Source: Nonlabens ulvanivorans
Lineage (GTDB): Bacteria; Bacteroidota; Bacteroidia; Flavobacteriales; Flavobacteriaceae
NCBI RefSeq assembly: GCF_000755285.1
Contig: NZ_BBMK01000003.1
Location: 62,001 to 126,000 of the forward strand
Length of the DNA stretch: 64,000 nucleotides
Reading direction: 5' to 3'
Shown piece after piece: positions 9,632 through 18,809 of this stretch. The notes beneath the pieces are model-generated. The model searched no databases. It was not told where the DNA came from and was given only the letters and a program-made list of their open reading frames with translations. The stretch's first letter is position 1, and every line of letters starts with the position of its first letter. Both the position numbers and the translations under genes were made by a program.

Positions 9632-10606
9632 TTAAGAACTACACGTCCTTTCTTTCCAAGCTTGTCCAAAGGGTGATAAATACAGAATTTTATCAGTTTT
9701 ACGAGATTGTGCATACCATTTCTTTTGTTGTGGACTTAAATATTGTTGTGCATCATTTCTATTTCCTAAAGCACTATTTATCAATGTGCGCTGTAGAGGA
9801 GATAAAGGTAAATACTGGTAGTTACTATGTTTTAAATAATAATCTTCATCTTTAGAACTGATTCTGTAAGATTGATCCTTTTTAATAGGACGCATTTCTT
9901 GACTATTTGCATAACTATTTAAATCATTAATGTTTAATGCAGTGCTGTCATAGGTTACTTTTACTACCTCATAACCATTCATAAATCCTGCCTCGGTATT
10001 CAATATACCAGGTTGAGTGCCTAATAGCTTCTCGCCACTCCAGAAACAGTACATGCTGTAGTAGGTTTCTTTATTTCTGGAATCTATATGGCCATAAAGC
10101 TCCTTTGCTAAAATCATCATGTACTGCGGGATCTCTTTTTTGCTAACTTTTAAAGCATTTTCCATTGCGCGATATAATCCTTGGGCACTGTAATCATGTC
10201 CCACGCGATCTACGATATCTACACCATCATAATCTACAATACGTACCACGGGATTATTCCATGCAGGTTCTTTATATATCTTTAATACATCTTTATCCTT
10301 ACCGCCTTTATTATTAAAAATAGCTAAGGGAATAAATTCATTTTGAATAGCCTCAGTCATCAATGGGTTACTCAATACATTGTGACCATAGTTACGACAG
10401 GTAGCGCATCCAGGTACTTCTTGAAATAAAATAAGAACTGGTTTATTGTATTCTTTAGATAATTGTAACGCGGTTGAATAATCTCTATACCAGCTTACAG
10501 CACCTAATTCCTTATCTTGATTTTTTGGGTCTGTTCTTTGTGCGCTTGTAGCTATTGAGTATAGTGCTAAGCTTATAGCTATAATAGTGTTTACAGTATT
10601 TTTCAT
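9632..10606 (-). CDS. Secreted thioredoxin-fold protein with C-terminal MsrA-like domain
   Basis: Periplasmic redox protein of two parts. After a signal peptide (IIAISLALYSIATSAQ) comes a thioredoxin-like domain with VPGCATCRNYG, both cysteines being ordinary TGC/TGT codons; this resembles the family named for its VPGU motif, in which some members carry selenocysteine. The second half contains YCFWSGEKLLG, an NTEAGFMNGYEVVKVTYDS stretch and a short C-terminal tail, closely matching the GCFWG...GY.GG...V.YDP pattern of peptide methionine sulfoxide reductase A. A reductant fused to an oxidised-methionine repair domain is the simplest reading. I chose the start at 10606 (MKNTVN) because it directly precedes the signal peptide; an upstream ATG at 10639 adds 11 residues. 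Single gene with its own terminator. Confidence 0.65.
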   Translation of the reverse strand: MKNTVNTIIAISLALYSIATSAQRTDPKNQDKELGAVSWYRDYSTALQLSKEYNKPVLILFQEVPGCATCRNYGHNVLSNPLMTEAIQNEFIPLAIFNNKGGKDKDVLKIYKEPAWNNPVVRIVDYDGVDIVDRVGHDYSAQGLYRAMENALKVSKKEIPQYMMILAKELYGHIDSRNKETYYSMYCFWSGEKLLGTQPGILNTEAGFMNGYEVVKVTYDSTALNINDLNSYANSQEMRPIKKDQSYRISSKDEDYYLKHSNYQYLPLSPLQRTLINSALGNRNDAQQYLSPQQKKWYAQSRKTDKILYLSPFGQAWKERTCSS

Positions 10607-10706
10607 AACCTTTTTATTTGGATTAAAAATAGAGTTCATTTATATTAAAGGTGTCACGTTTATATAACAATATTGTGATTGTTAAACACTTGTGTTATTT
10701 TGTTTA

Positions 10707-10722
10707 CGCTTCCGCAAAAGCG
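10707..10722. repeat. Iterated palindrome, variant copy 3
   Basis: CGCTTCCGCAAAAGCG, two differences from the consensus, in the leader of the lipoprotein gene at 10751. Confidence 0.75.
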
Positions 10723-10750
10723 TGTTAACTTTAACTCAAAATCTATACTT

Positions 10751-11230
10751 ATGAAATTTATTAAACTACTAACACTGTTCGCCTTAACATTACTCGTGTA
10801 TTCTTGCTCGACCGCAACCGCCGAGAAATTTCAAGAAACTGATGAAGAAGCGACAATAGCTGTAGAGAAAGTGGTTCAAGGCTTATTTGATGAGGTCTGG
10901 TCAGGTCATGATGAGACAGCAATAACTAAGTATCAAACAGATGATTTTTTGCTATTAGAACATGGTGAAGTATGGAATAATGACACCATTGCAAATTGGT
11001 GTGAAAATGCTAAGAAAAGAGAACTCCAATTTGAACGCATCAACAATTTTGAAAGAATTGCGGCAAAACGTAACGGTGATAAATTATGGCTAGCATATCA
11101 CAATTACGGTACGTTCAAATTAGATACCGTTAGTTTTAAAAGTAGCTGGTTAGAAAGTGTAGTAGCCGTTAAAAAAGATTCTGTTTGGAAATTAGAGTTA
11201 ATGCATTCAACTAGACAATCAAACGATTGA
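10751..11230 (+). CDS. Lipoprotein with NTF2/DUF4440-like domain
   Basis: 159 residues beginning at MKFIKLLTLF; upstream in-frame ATG at 10679 would put a polar extension before the signal peptide and is rejected. The lipobox LLVYSC predicts lipid attachment at the cysteine. The mature part, with VEKVVQGLFDEVWSGHDETAI, a VWNNDTIANW loop and the late VAVKKDSVWKLELMHSTR strand, has the layout of a SnoaL/DUF4440 cone-fold domain. No catalytic role can be assigned. The iterated palindrome lies in its leader. Confidence 0.65.
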   Translation: MKFIKLLTLFALTLLVYSCSTATAEKFQETDEEATIAVEKVVQGLFDEVWSGHDETAITKYQTDDFLLLEHGEVWNNDTIANWCENAKKRELQFERINNFERIAAKRNGDKLWLAYHNYGTFKLDTVSFKSSWLESVVAVKKDSVWKLELMHSTRQSND

Positions 11231-11356
11231 TTTACCGGTTTTATAGGCTAATCAAGGCTTTGCCGTGTAAATGTCGGGTTTAAGTTGCTTAAAAAATTTT
11301 GACCTAGCCCATTGTCTCCAGTATTATTGCGGCAAGAATTTTAAAAACTATTTGTT

Positions 11357-12167
11357 ATGAACCAGCCAGAATTAGGAAACTACATTGCACAATTAAGAAA
11401 AGAAAAAGGACTTACTCAAGAAGAGCTTGTTGAGCTGTGCAATATAAATGTGCGCACTATACAACGCATTGAGAATGGAGATGTGACTCCTAGAAGTTAC
11501 ACGGTTAAGAATATTTTTGAAGCATTAGGAAAGTCCATTGATGAGGTTTTTAAAAAATCAGAAAAACAACCTGATGTTTTACCTGCCATTAATTATAATA
11601 AGTCTTTACTAGGTTGGGGGAATTATCGCTGGTATCATCTATCTTATTTTAGGATCTATAAACGTATTTGTAAGCATGTATGAAATGTTTGATACCGGTT
11701 TGCTGTCTAATAGTGTTTATGGAGCAAATGTGATCGCAGAATACGTAGCTATGTCAATATTACTTATAGCCATTGCACACTATGGTCTATTAAATGAAAG
11801 CTCATTAATTAAAAATGCTTCTTATGGAGCTATAGCATTCCTTTTCTTTTTCTATATTTTAGATTATTCTTTCTATTCGAATTTGCTGGATGAGAATGGT
11901 GGAATAGGATTGGTGCTATCATTTTCTTCATTCTTCCTTTATGGATTGATATATCTATTTTTGGCAATAGGATTCTTTACTCACCGAGAACAGCTAGGTG
12001 AACTTGCAAAATGGGCAGGAATTACAGGTATTATTGGTGGTGTGTCTTTCTGTTTAATCATTCTATTTCCGCTAGGGATTCTAGCAACCTTAGCTTTTGA
12101 GGTTATGCTAATTATCCTTTTATATAGAGCATGGGATATAACCAATAAAAAATCCCTAAAACATTAA
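11357..12167 (+). CDS. XRE-type regulator with C-terminal membrane domain, one frame break
   Basis: N-terminal helix-turn-helix domain (residues about 5-62: IAQLRKEKGLTQEEL, NVRTIQRIENGDVTPR) joined to four or five hydrophobic segments. The two halves are in different frames because of a G5 run at 11616-11620; with G4 the linker reads SLLGWGIIAGIIYLILGSINVF, a transmembrane helix, and the protein is 269 residues. It would be a membrane-tethered DNA-binding protein, perhaps sensing membrane state. The targets are unknown. Its end contains half of a shared bidirectional terminator. Confidence 0.75.
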
Positions 12168-12180
12168 TGTTTTAGGGATT
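12151..12180. terminator. Bidirectional terminator (30-bp perfect palindrome)
   Basis: AATCCCTAAAACATT followed directly by its exact reverse complement. It overlaps the end of the XRE gene and faces the convergent mscS gene. Confidence 0.8.
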
Positions 12181-12204
12181 CTCAATCTATAAATCTAAAC
12201 TACT

Positions 12205-13158
12205 CTAATTTTGTTGTTCTGGTACATTTTGCATTTGTAATTGGTTATCAAACTGTAAAGTTCTTATTGGGAATGGAATGTTAATTCCTTCTTTGTCAAA
12301 TGCTTTCTTTATAACGATGATTGCCTCACTAGTGTTAACTAACTTCTGTAAGCCATTTTCAATATCATAATAGAACCTCAACATAAAATTGATACTACTA
12401 TCACCAAATTCTCTATAATAGAACTCTACGTCGTCTTTAGATTTGATTTGGTCAAAATTGTCAAGAATCGCTTGTTTAGCCACTTCCCTTACGTGATCTA
12501 GATCACTTTCATAGCCTACACCACAGTGCACAATGACTCTCATGGTTTTAGTTAGACCGTAGTTTTTCATAGGGTTTTCCATGATTAATTTGTTAGGTAT
12601 AATCACAGTATTATTATCTGCTTCACGCATAATGAACTTATTTAAATCTATAGAAATAATTTCACCTTCATAGCCATTGGTTTCTACCCAATCGCCAACG
12701 CTTACCATTTTTCTAAAACTTAAGTGTACACCACTCAAGGTATTAGATAAAGTACCTTGTAAAGCAAGACCTATGACAAGACCTGATACACCAGCACCAG
12801 CAATGATAGCTTGAACCGTTTCATTTAAATCAAGAACATTTAACGCTATGAAAAGTCCACCTATAATAACAATTGCGGCAGCTACCTTTCCTATAAGCTT
12901 GCGTACAGATACTTGATTAACTTTATGTTGTATTAGTTTTTGTACACCTCGACTAACCCATTTTGATATAAAATAAGTTACTATTAATACGATAATTGCA
13001 ACTGCAATACTAGGCAAGTTGGTGATAAGGGTTTCATACCATGATTCTAATTGATCTAAAATCAATTCAGTTGTAGTCATGTTAGATCTCGCTTCCGCTT
13101 CTGCAGCCTTTGCGGCGGCAGCTGCTATTTCTTCTGTGTTTTCCTGTTGGAATATCAT
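12205..13158 (-). CDS. mscS: Small-conductance mechanosensitive channel (MscS family)
   Basis: 317-residue inner-membrane channel that releases solutes on osmotic downshock. After an acidic/alanine-rich N-terminus come membrane helices, the pore helix with the Gly/Ala-rich GAGVSGLVIGLALQGTLSN pattern (residues about 120-140) and the beta domain beginning MVSVGDWVETNGYEG. Size is close to the 286-residue E. coli MscS. ATG at 13158 is used; an internal ATG 26 codons in (MTTTELI) would remove the odd poly-Ala leader and is possible. It is a single gene with a shared terminator. Confidence 0.9.
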   Translation of the reverse strand: MIFQQENTEEIAAAAAKAAEAEARSNMTTTELILDQLESWYETLITNLPSIAVAIIVLIVTYFISKWVSRGVQKLIQHKVNQVSVRKLIGKVAAAIVIIGGLFIALNVLDLNETVQAIIAGAGVSGLVIGLALQGTLSNTLSGVHLSFRKMVSVGDWVETNGYEGEIISIDLNKFIMREADNNTVIIPNKLIMENPMKNYGLTKTMRVIVHCGVGYESDLDHVREVAKQAILDNFDQIKSKDDVEFYYREFGDSSINFMLRFYYDIENGLQKLVNTSEAIIVIKKAFDKEGINIPFPIRTLQFDNQLQMQNVPEQQN

Positions 13159-13355
13159 AAATTATTAATTGGGTTGATTTTAATTATTTATAAAAATAGA
13201 GCTCTTTAACAGTGTTAATTGAATATTTAACATGGTTTAACTAGGTATCCTTAATAAAAACAAAATTTATTTTCAATATCCTTAAAATTTAACATTTAAA
13301 TTAAGATGAATCTACTGATAAGAGATAATCATTTATAAAATAGTACTTTAGAGTT

Positions 13356-14891
13356 ATGAAAAAAATATGGTTTTCAATTCTGTTGACATTGGTAAGTTTG
13401 AGTAGTTCAATGGCTCAAAATATTTCTATTGATCTAACTTATGGTGTTAACGGCTATGCAAATGGTGCAACTAATGGAACATTTTTAAACGTGTCTACTA
13501 TGCTGCCAGGTAATAAAGTTCTCGTGGCGGGAAATCCAGGTTCTAACACCAGTTATTATGTAGAGAAATATTTGGATACAGGATTGAGAGATACTACGTT
13601 TGGGACTAATGGTTTAGTCTTAGTGAATATTAATACAAATTCTAAGGATAATGCAAACTCAATGCGAGTGCAGTCTGACGGCAAAATTATTATAGCAGGA
13701 ACATCAGATAGTGATGCTTCACTCTTTGGAACTTATTGGGATGTTTTTGTATCACGATTGATGCCTGATGGTTCTGTGGACACAACTTTTGGTACAAATG
13801 GTCATGTAAAAACTAATCTAGGAACAAATGATGATGAGGTATGGGAAGTAGCTGTTACCAGTACTGGAGAAATATTTGTGCTAGCAGCCACTCAAAATGC
13901 TGCTGTAGTTAATAAGTTGCTTAAATATGATAATACTGGAGTGTTAGATAATAGCTTTGGTACTAACGGAGTTTTTGATCTAGCAGTTCCCACAGATTCT
14001 CGTTTCTATGAATTGATAATTAATGACCAAGATGAACTTTTTTTAAGCGGTACCATTCTTAACACTGCTACAAATGAGTATGATGCCACGGTTATGAAAT
14101 TAGATCTTCAAGGAACATTTATAACTTCTTATGGTAATAATGGCGTAGTAACCATAACTGATACTCTAGAGAACTACACAACTAGAGACATGATTTTTAC
14201 TACTGATGGTGGATTATTAATTACCGGAGCAGCAGGTAATAACTCCATAGACACGCAACTTGCACTTTATAAAATCACTGCAAATGGTCTTTTAGATACC
14301 ACATTTAACACTACTGGGGGGGTAGCGTTTTTTAACCATGGTTCTAGTAACTATGGAGTCACGTTTGCCTACAGTGTCGTTGAGCTACCAGACGGCTCGT
14401 TTATCGCTCAGGCAGACATTATAGGTAACAATAATTATGATTTATTACTACTTAATGTAGGAGTTGATGGTGCTTTAGTTAATGGCTTCGGTAATAGTGG
14501 GAGATACATTCTGCCACGTAGTACGCATCAAGATTATAATAGACAAGTTTTATTACAGGATGATGGAAAAGTGATTGTAGTAGGTATGGCTACTGACGCG
14601 ACTACTAGAAGGACAATGCTCGTGCGATTTAAAGATGCTTTTACTTTATCTAATCCAGTAAATTATAATATTGCACCATCTGTATTTCCTAATCCGTTTC
14701 AAGATCAAGTTAAAGTTGAAGGAAAGGTCGAAATTGGTCAATTAATCTTATATAATGCTTTAGGTCAGCCAGTAAGTTCTATTTTAAACAGCAACGTTAT
14801 CAATACTTCAAAACTTCCTTCAGGGATTTACTTTCTAACCATTATCGATGTGCAAGGTTCAAAAATGGTAAGACAATTAATTAAGGAATAA
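13356..14891 (+). CDS. Delta-60 repeat protein with type IX secretion C-terminal domain
   Basis: 511-residue exported protein. A signal peptide (ILLTLVSLSSSMAQ) is followed by repeated blades with motifs such as DTTFGTNG, DGKIIIAGTS and DNSFGTNG, the delta-60/beta-propeller-like repeat. The last ~75 residues (VFPNPFQDQVKVEG ... LPSGIYFLTII ... RQLIKE) are a Por secretion tail recognised by the type IX system, predicting surface attachment or release. One repeat reads FNTTGGVAFF over a G7 tract near 14315, where neighbouring repeats have one Gly, consistent with a three-base G expansion. Ligand unknown. Confidence 0.85.
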   Translation: MKKIWFSILLTLVSLSSSMAQNISIDLTYGVNGYANGATNGTFLNVSTMLPGNKVLVAGNPGSNTSYYVEKYLDTGLRDTTFGTNGLVLVNINTNSKDNANSMRVQSDGKIIIAGTSDSDASLFGTYWDVFVSRLMPDGSVDTTFGTNGHVKTNLGTNDDEVWEVAVTSTGEIFVLAATQNAAVVNKLLKYDNTGVLDNSFGTNGVFDLAVPTDSRFYELIINDQDELFLSGTILNTATNEYDATVMKLDLQGTFITSYGNNGVVTITDTLENYTTRDMIFTTDGGLLITGAAGNNSIDTQLALYKITANGLLDTTFNTTGGVAFFNHGSSNYGVTFAYSVVELPDGSFIAQADIIGNNNYDLLLLNVGVDGALVNGFGNSGRYILPRSTHQDYNRQVLLQDDGKVIVVGMATDATTRRTMLVRFKDAFTLSNPVNYNIAPSVFPNPFQDQVKVEGKVEIGQLILYNALGQPVSSILNSNVINTSKLPSGIYFLTIIDVQGSKMVRQLIKE

Positions 14892-14902
14892 TAGTATAAT
14901 TT

Positions 14903-14918
14903 CGCTTTCGCGAAAGCG
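14903..14918. repeat. Iterated palindrome, copy 4
   Basis: Exact copy in the 47-bp gap between the delta-60 gene and the lipoprotein at 14939. Confidence 0.95.
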
Positions 14919-14938
14919 GAATAAACAATCAAATCACC

Positions 14939-15583
14939 ATGAAAAAACACTTATACATCCTATTTTCAATAGCATTACTGTTTACCATAACGGCTTGTAA
15001 TTTTTTCAATAAGCAGACTACGGAGGCATTTGATGCCATAGAGCTTAATGTGGAAGCAGCTTCACTTGATAAGTCAGAGAAAATCGAGTCGTTAATGAAA
15101 ACGATAACAGATAGTGCCATGGCAAACCCAGCGGTATATGCAAGTGCATATAACCATATGAACGAGTTTCATACCAAGTCAGAACGATTGCTGACTGAAT
15201 TACAACATGTAAGAGGTTTAATTAATGATCAAGTAGGTGAATCAGGTGATTTTGAAAAGATGGATGAAGACACAGATCAATTATTGTTTAATGGTGATCA
15301 ACCATCAGAAAATGGAGCACGTTTTATAAAAGCGATTAAAGATTATAACCTTACTGCGAGTGACCAGCTTTTCTTTTTTCCAGATGCCGAAAAGATGGCT
15401 CAAAAAGCCTTCACTATTGAAGATGTTACAAATCGTGATGGTGAGAATGTAGAGTGGTTAACATATAATTTTAAGGGATTTCCGGCAATCGCTTCAAAGA
15501 CTAAAATTGCGATGATGGAAAATGATGTCAAAAACGTCGAATCGACATTTTTAAAAGCCTTAATTGAAAAGCCACAATTTTAA
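14939..15583 (+). CDS. Lipoprotein resembling the GldM N-terminal domain
   Basis: 214 residues with lipobox FTITAC. The middle (residues about 40-110) is helical; the end, WLTYNFKGFPAIASKTKIA followed by NDVKNVESTFLKAL, recalls the GldM N-terminal region (a W/F...P..A..T.....DV.N.E pattern). GldM itself is longer, spans the inner membrane and energises T9SS/gliding; here only a lipid-anchored soluble domain is present, so a paralogue or accessory part is suggested. The gene ends 18 bp before era. Function not demonstrable from sequence. Confidence 0.5.
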   Translation: MKKHLYILFSIALLFTITACNFFNKQTTEAFDAIELNVEAASLDKSEKIESLMKTITDSAMANPAVYASAYNHMNEFHTKSERLLTELQHVRGLINDQVGESGDFEKMDEDTDQLLFNGDQPSENGARFIKAIKDYNLTASDQLFFFPDAEKMAQKAFTIEDVTNRDGENVEWLTYNFKGFPAIASKTKIAMMENDVKNVESTFLKALIEKPQF

Positions 15584-15601
15584 AACGGCTACCTTTGTCG
15601 C

Positions 15602-16504
15602 ATGGAAGAGAAAGTAGAACATAAAGCAGGTTTTGTTAACATAGTAGGGAATCCTAATGTTGGAAAATCTACATTGATGAATGCTCTAGTAGGTGAGCGT
15701 TTATCTATTATCACTTCAAAAGCACAAACGACACGCCACCGTATACTAGGTATTGTAAATGGTGAGGATTTTCAAATGGTATTGAGTGATACACCTGGTA
15801 TTATCAAACCAGCATACAAGCTTCAAGAAAGTATGATGGAGTTTGTAAAAAATGCTTTTGAAGATGCAGATTGTATTCTGTATATGGTAGAACTAGGTGA
15901 AAAGGAACTTAAAAATGAAGCGTTTGAAAAACGATTAACCTTTGCAGAGGTTCCTGTTATTGTATTAATTAATAAGATTGATAAAGGAGAAGCTTCTCAA
16001 TTAGAAGAGGCCGTTGCGCACTGGAAAGAAAGATTGCCTAATGCAGAGATTTTTGCGATTAGTGCTTTAGAGAATTTTGGTATTCCACAATTAATGGCAC
16101 GTATTGTAGAGATATTACCAGCATCACCAGCCTTTTATCCTAAAGATGCTTTAACGGATAAGCCAGAACGATTTTTTGTAAATGAGAGCATACGCGAGAA
16201 AATCTTAATTCATTATAAAAAAGAAATCCCATACTCTGTAGAGATTGATACAGAAGAGTTTTTTGAAGATGAAGATATCATAAGAATACGATCAGTGATT
16301 ATGGTAGAGCGCGAGACTCAAAAAGGAATTATAATAGGTCACAAAGGTGCTGCTATTAAACGTGTAGGAACTGAGGCGCGTAAGGATTTACAGAAATTTT
16401 TTGGTAAGCAAGTTCATATAGAGTTGTATGTAAAAGTGAACAAAAACTGGCGTAGTAATGAGAAACAGCTGCGACGTTTTGGTTATAAAGGCGAGAATAA
16501 ATAA
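15602..16504 (+). CDS. era: GTPase Era
   Basis: 300-residue ribosome-assembly GTPase binding the 3' end of 16S rRNA. G1 GNPNVGKST (residues 16-24), G2 TTRHR, G3 DTPGI, G4 NKID, and a C-terminal KH domain with the GHKGAAIKRVG loop are all present; length is typical. It lies 18 bp after a lipoprotein gene and is closed by a strong terminator. Confidence 0.97.
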   Translation: MEEKVEHKAGFVNIVGNPNVGKSTLMNALVGERLSIITSKAQTTRHRILGIVNGEDFQMVLSDTPGIIKPAYKLQESMMEFVKNAFEDADCILYMVELGEKELKNEAFEKRLTFAEVPVIVLINKIDKGEASQLEEAVAHWKERLPNAEIFAISALENFGIPQLMARIVEILPASPAFYPKDALTDKPERFFVNESIREKILIHYKKEIPYSVEIDTEEFFEDEDIIRIRSVIMVERETQKGIIIGHKGAAIKRVGTEARKDLQKFFGKQVHIELYVKVNKNWRSNEKQLRRFGYKGENK

Positions 16505-16528
16505 ATCCTTTCAATCATATAAAATCAT

Positions 16529-16560
16529 AAAGCCGATGCTGTTCAATCAACATCGGCTTT
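16529..16560. terminator. Terminator between era and the anti-sigma gene
   Basis: 10-bp stem AAAGCCGATG / CATCGGCTTT (16529-16538, 16551-16560) with A/T flanks, usable in both directions between convergent genes. Confidence 0.8.
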
Positions 16561-16595
16561 ACTTTTGAAAAGAGTATTTTAAAATCTATAGTAGA

Positions 16596-17393
16596 TTATG
16601 GTATCGTATTTAGTGGTATCGATGATACAAGGTTTTCAACACTTGCGTGCTTGCTTCCTCCAGCTTTTTCAATGGTGATATTTAAATCTGATGCTTTTTT
16701 TAAAATTTCAGCACTTATCGTTTTAGGTTTCAAATCGTTTAACACAGCAAGGGAAACCATCTCGCCGTCTACATCTGCCCATAATTGATAGTCCAGTCCT
16801 TTTTCTAGTTCAGGTAATGCAGCAATTTCAATTTGAGCTTTACCAGCTGGTTGATTATAATATGCAATAACACGTAACGGTTCTTCTTCTATATAACCTC
16901 GCATTAAATATTTCTCAGTATCACCAGCTTCTATAAACGCAAGGCGCATTTCTAATATTCTTTTTTGAGTGTCATTAAGTTCATAATCACGCTCTAGGTT
17001 TTCAAATTGAGTAGTTGTTTCTACAATTTCTTGTTTAAGACCTGTGTTTTGTTGATATAGATAACCTAGCCCAGATAATGCTAGCAGAGCAACGATAACA
17101 GCTGCAATACTTAACCAGTTTTCATGTCTACTATATTCTGGTTCTAATTCTTTTCTAGGTGTTACTTTATTTAAAATCTGTTCTTTTAAGTAATCTGGTG
17201 GTGTAATCGCATTTGTATTTGCATATAAGAAAAGCTCTTCTTGTAACTTATCATAAGCTAGTTGAACCTCACTATGCTGGTTGATCATATCCTCAACCAT
17301 AGTATTCTCAGTATCAGATGTGTCACCAATGACATAGCGGTCTAGTAATCCAGATTGTAAAAACTCTTCGATATGTTGATTCTCTAATTTCAT
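16596..17393 (-). CDS. Anti-sigma factor, RskA-like
   Basis: 265-residue membrane anti-sigma protein from MKLENQHIEEF. A cytoplasmic sigma-binding part (to about residue 95) precedes one transmembrane helix (WLSIAAVIVALLALSGLGYL), a coiled stretch, and an extracytoplasmic RskA-type C-terminal domain (residues about 155-265). Its ATG at 17393 overlaps the sigma gene's TGA in an ATGA junction, so the two are translationally coupled; the longer open frame to 17411 is not needed. It should hold the adjacent ECF sigma factor inactive until an envelope signal releases it. Confidence 0.8.
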   Translation of the reverse strand: MKLENQHIEEFLQSGLLDRYVIGDTSDTENTMVEDMINQHSEVQLAYDKLQEELFLYANTNAITPPDYLKEQILNKVTPRKELEPEYSRHENWLSIAAVIVALLALSGLGYLYQQNTGLKQEIVETTTQFENLERDYELNDTQKRILEMRLAFIEAGDTEKYLMRGYIEEEPLRVIAYYNQPAGKAQIEIAALPELEKGLDYQLWADVDGEMVSLAVLNDLKPKTISAEILKKASDLNITIEKAGGSKHASVENLVSSIPLNTIP

Positions 17394-17953
17394 GATAGTA
17401 ATAAAATCCATAATAGGATGGTGATTCCTTTATTAATCGAGCGCAACTCAATTAAAGCGGCACGCATCCTAGTTTTAAAAGTTCCTAGAGGAATGTCTAA
17501 ATAGTCTGCAGCCTCCATATGTGTCATTCCTTTATAAAAAACCGCATCTAATACCGAGATGTATTTTGTGTCTAAGGTACTAATTTGCCTTTTAAGACTT
17601 TCTTTATCATCTTGATTAATAGTGTCCTCTATAGGATATACGTCTCGATTCTTTAATTGGATTTCTTTAGACTGTTTTTTTTGAACTTTTCTTAAATAAT
17701 CAATAGTCGTATTGCGAGTGATACCATAACACCAGGTAAAAAACTTTGCTTTGTCTGGATTATAGCTGCTGCTATTGTTCCATATTTTGATAAGTGCATC
17801 CTGTAAAATGTCGCTTGAAGCATCTTTATCCTTAGTTAGTTTCAAAGCGCATCCATATAAAGCAGGTCCATAATTGTCATAGAGTAAACTCATGCCACGC
17901 TGGTCGCCTTGCTTTATTAATTCAACGATATGTTGTTCTAAAATAGGAGTCAA
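17390..17953 (-). CDS. ECF RNA polymerase sigma factor
   Basis: 187 residues with sigma region 2 (ALYGCALKLTKDKDASSDILQDALIKIW ... FFTWCYGITRNTTIDYLRK split by a short linker) and region 4 (VFYKGMTHMEAADYLDIPLGTFKTRMRAA), the HTH for -35 recognition. It overlaps the RskA-like anti-sigma gene by four bases. The divergent fasciclin gene is a plausible target, since sigma/anti-sigma pairs often sit beside fasciclin genes. Confidence 0.9.
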   Translation of the reverse strand: MTPILEQHIVELIKQGDQRGMSLLYDNYGPALYGCALKLTKDKDASSDILQDALIKIWNNSSSYNPDKAKFFTWCYGITRNTTIDYLRKVQKKQSKEIQLKNRDVYPIEDTINQDDKESLKRQISTLDTKYISVLDAVFYKGMTHMEAADYLDIPLGTFKTRMRAALIELRSINKGITILLWILLLS

Positions 17954-17995
17954 TGTTGTTTTAACTTTTTTTTAGTACTTGTTAAAAATCCATTT

Positions 17996-18003
17996 CAAAG
18001 TTA
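17996..18003 (-). promoter_or_regulatory. -7 promoter element for the ECF sigma operon
   Basis: On the minus strand TAACTTTG matches TAnnTTTG, 42 bp upstream of the sigma start. The nearest upstream TTG is 24 nt away, longer than usual. Confidence 0.4.
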
Positions 18004-18063
18004 CGGGCGTATTACCCTTAGATGCATCAAACTTTCAAATAATTAACAAAATAAAACTTGAAA

Positions 18064-18651
18064 ATGAAATTAACAAACCTCTTTACCGCACTAGTATTCT
18101 TAGGATTAGCATTAAGTGTAAATGCACAATCAGACCAGCAACTAGCCTCAGCTAGCCTTACACAGACAGCTGTTCTTCAACCATCAACATCACAAGTCAT
18201 GTCTGACGATATTATAGGTGTTGCAGCATCAGATAAACGTTTTGCTACATTAGTAGCTGCTGTAAAAGCTGCAGATTTAGTAGAGACCTTACAAGGTGAT
18301 GGGCCTTTTACCGTTTTTGCTCCTACAAATAGTGCTTTTGATAAACTACCAAAGGGAACAATTGCTACATTGTTAAAAGAAGAAAATAAAGATAAAATTG
18401 CAAGTATCCTTGCATATCATGTCATCCCTGGCGAATGGACAGCGGCAAAAATCATTGAAAATATAGAAAATAATGGTGGTGGTTTTATGGCTACTACCGT
18501 ACAAGGTCAGCCTATTTATGCAAGCCTAATAGATGGAAAAGTAGTTCTGCAAGATGCAAATGGCGGAAGTTCTACAATAACCGTAACAGATATTGAAGCT
18601 ACTAATGGTGTGATTCACGCTATTGATACAGTAGTGCTTCCAAAAGAGTAA
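18064..18651 (+). CDS. Secreted fasciclin (FAS1) domain protein
   Basis: 195 residues starting at the ATG at 18064 (an upstream TTG in frame is weaker). Signal peptide ALVFLGLALSVNAQ, then one FAS1 domain with the H1 motif FTVFAPTNSAFDKLP, the central YHVIPGEW box and the H2-like GVIHAIDTVVLPK end. FAS1 proteins mediate adhesion or are envelope-stress targets. It is transcribed away from the ECF sigma/anti-sigma pair. Confidence 0.9.
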   Translation: MKLTNLFTALVFLGLALSVNAQSDQQLASASLTQTAVLQPSTSQVMSDDIIGVAASDKRFATLVAAVKAADLVETLQGDGPFTVFAPTNSAFDKLPKGTIATLLKEENKDKIASILAYHVIPGEWTAAKIIENIENNGGGFMATTVQGQPIYASLIDGKVVLQDANGGSSTITVTDIEATNGVIHAIDTVVLPKE

Positions 18652-18674
18652 TTTCCCTAAAAATTGCTCTAAGA

Positions 18675-18709
18675 CCTCTTTTAATCATGTTGATTAAGAG
18701 AGGTTTTTT
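18675..18709 (+). terminator. Rho-independent terminator after the fasciclin gene
   Basis: 12-bp stem CCTCTTTTAATC / GATTAAGAGAGG (one G-U) followed by six T. Confidence 0.85.
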
Positions 18710-18712
18710 ATA

Positions 18713-18728
18713 CGCTTCCGCGAAAGCG
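18713..18728. repeat. Iterated palindrome, variant copy 5
   Basis: CGCTTCCGCGAAAGCG (one difference), three bases after the T-run of the fasciclin terminator. Confidence 0.9.
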
Positions 18729-18809
18729 AAATAAAAATCAAATATTTTTTATAATCTAGACAACCTTTTTAAAAACATCTCGTCTATGTTAATAGAAAGT
18801 CTGTAAATT

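Noticed and set aside
10390-10420. Selenocysteine in the VPGC motif
   Set aside because: The codon is TGC, not TGA; no readthrough needed and no SECIS-like hairpin noted.
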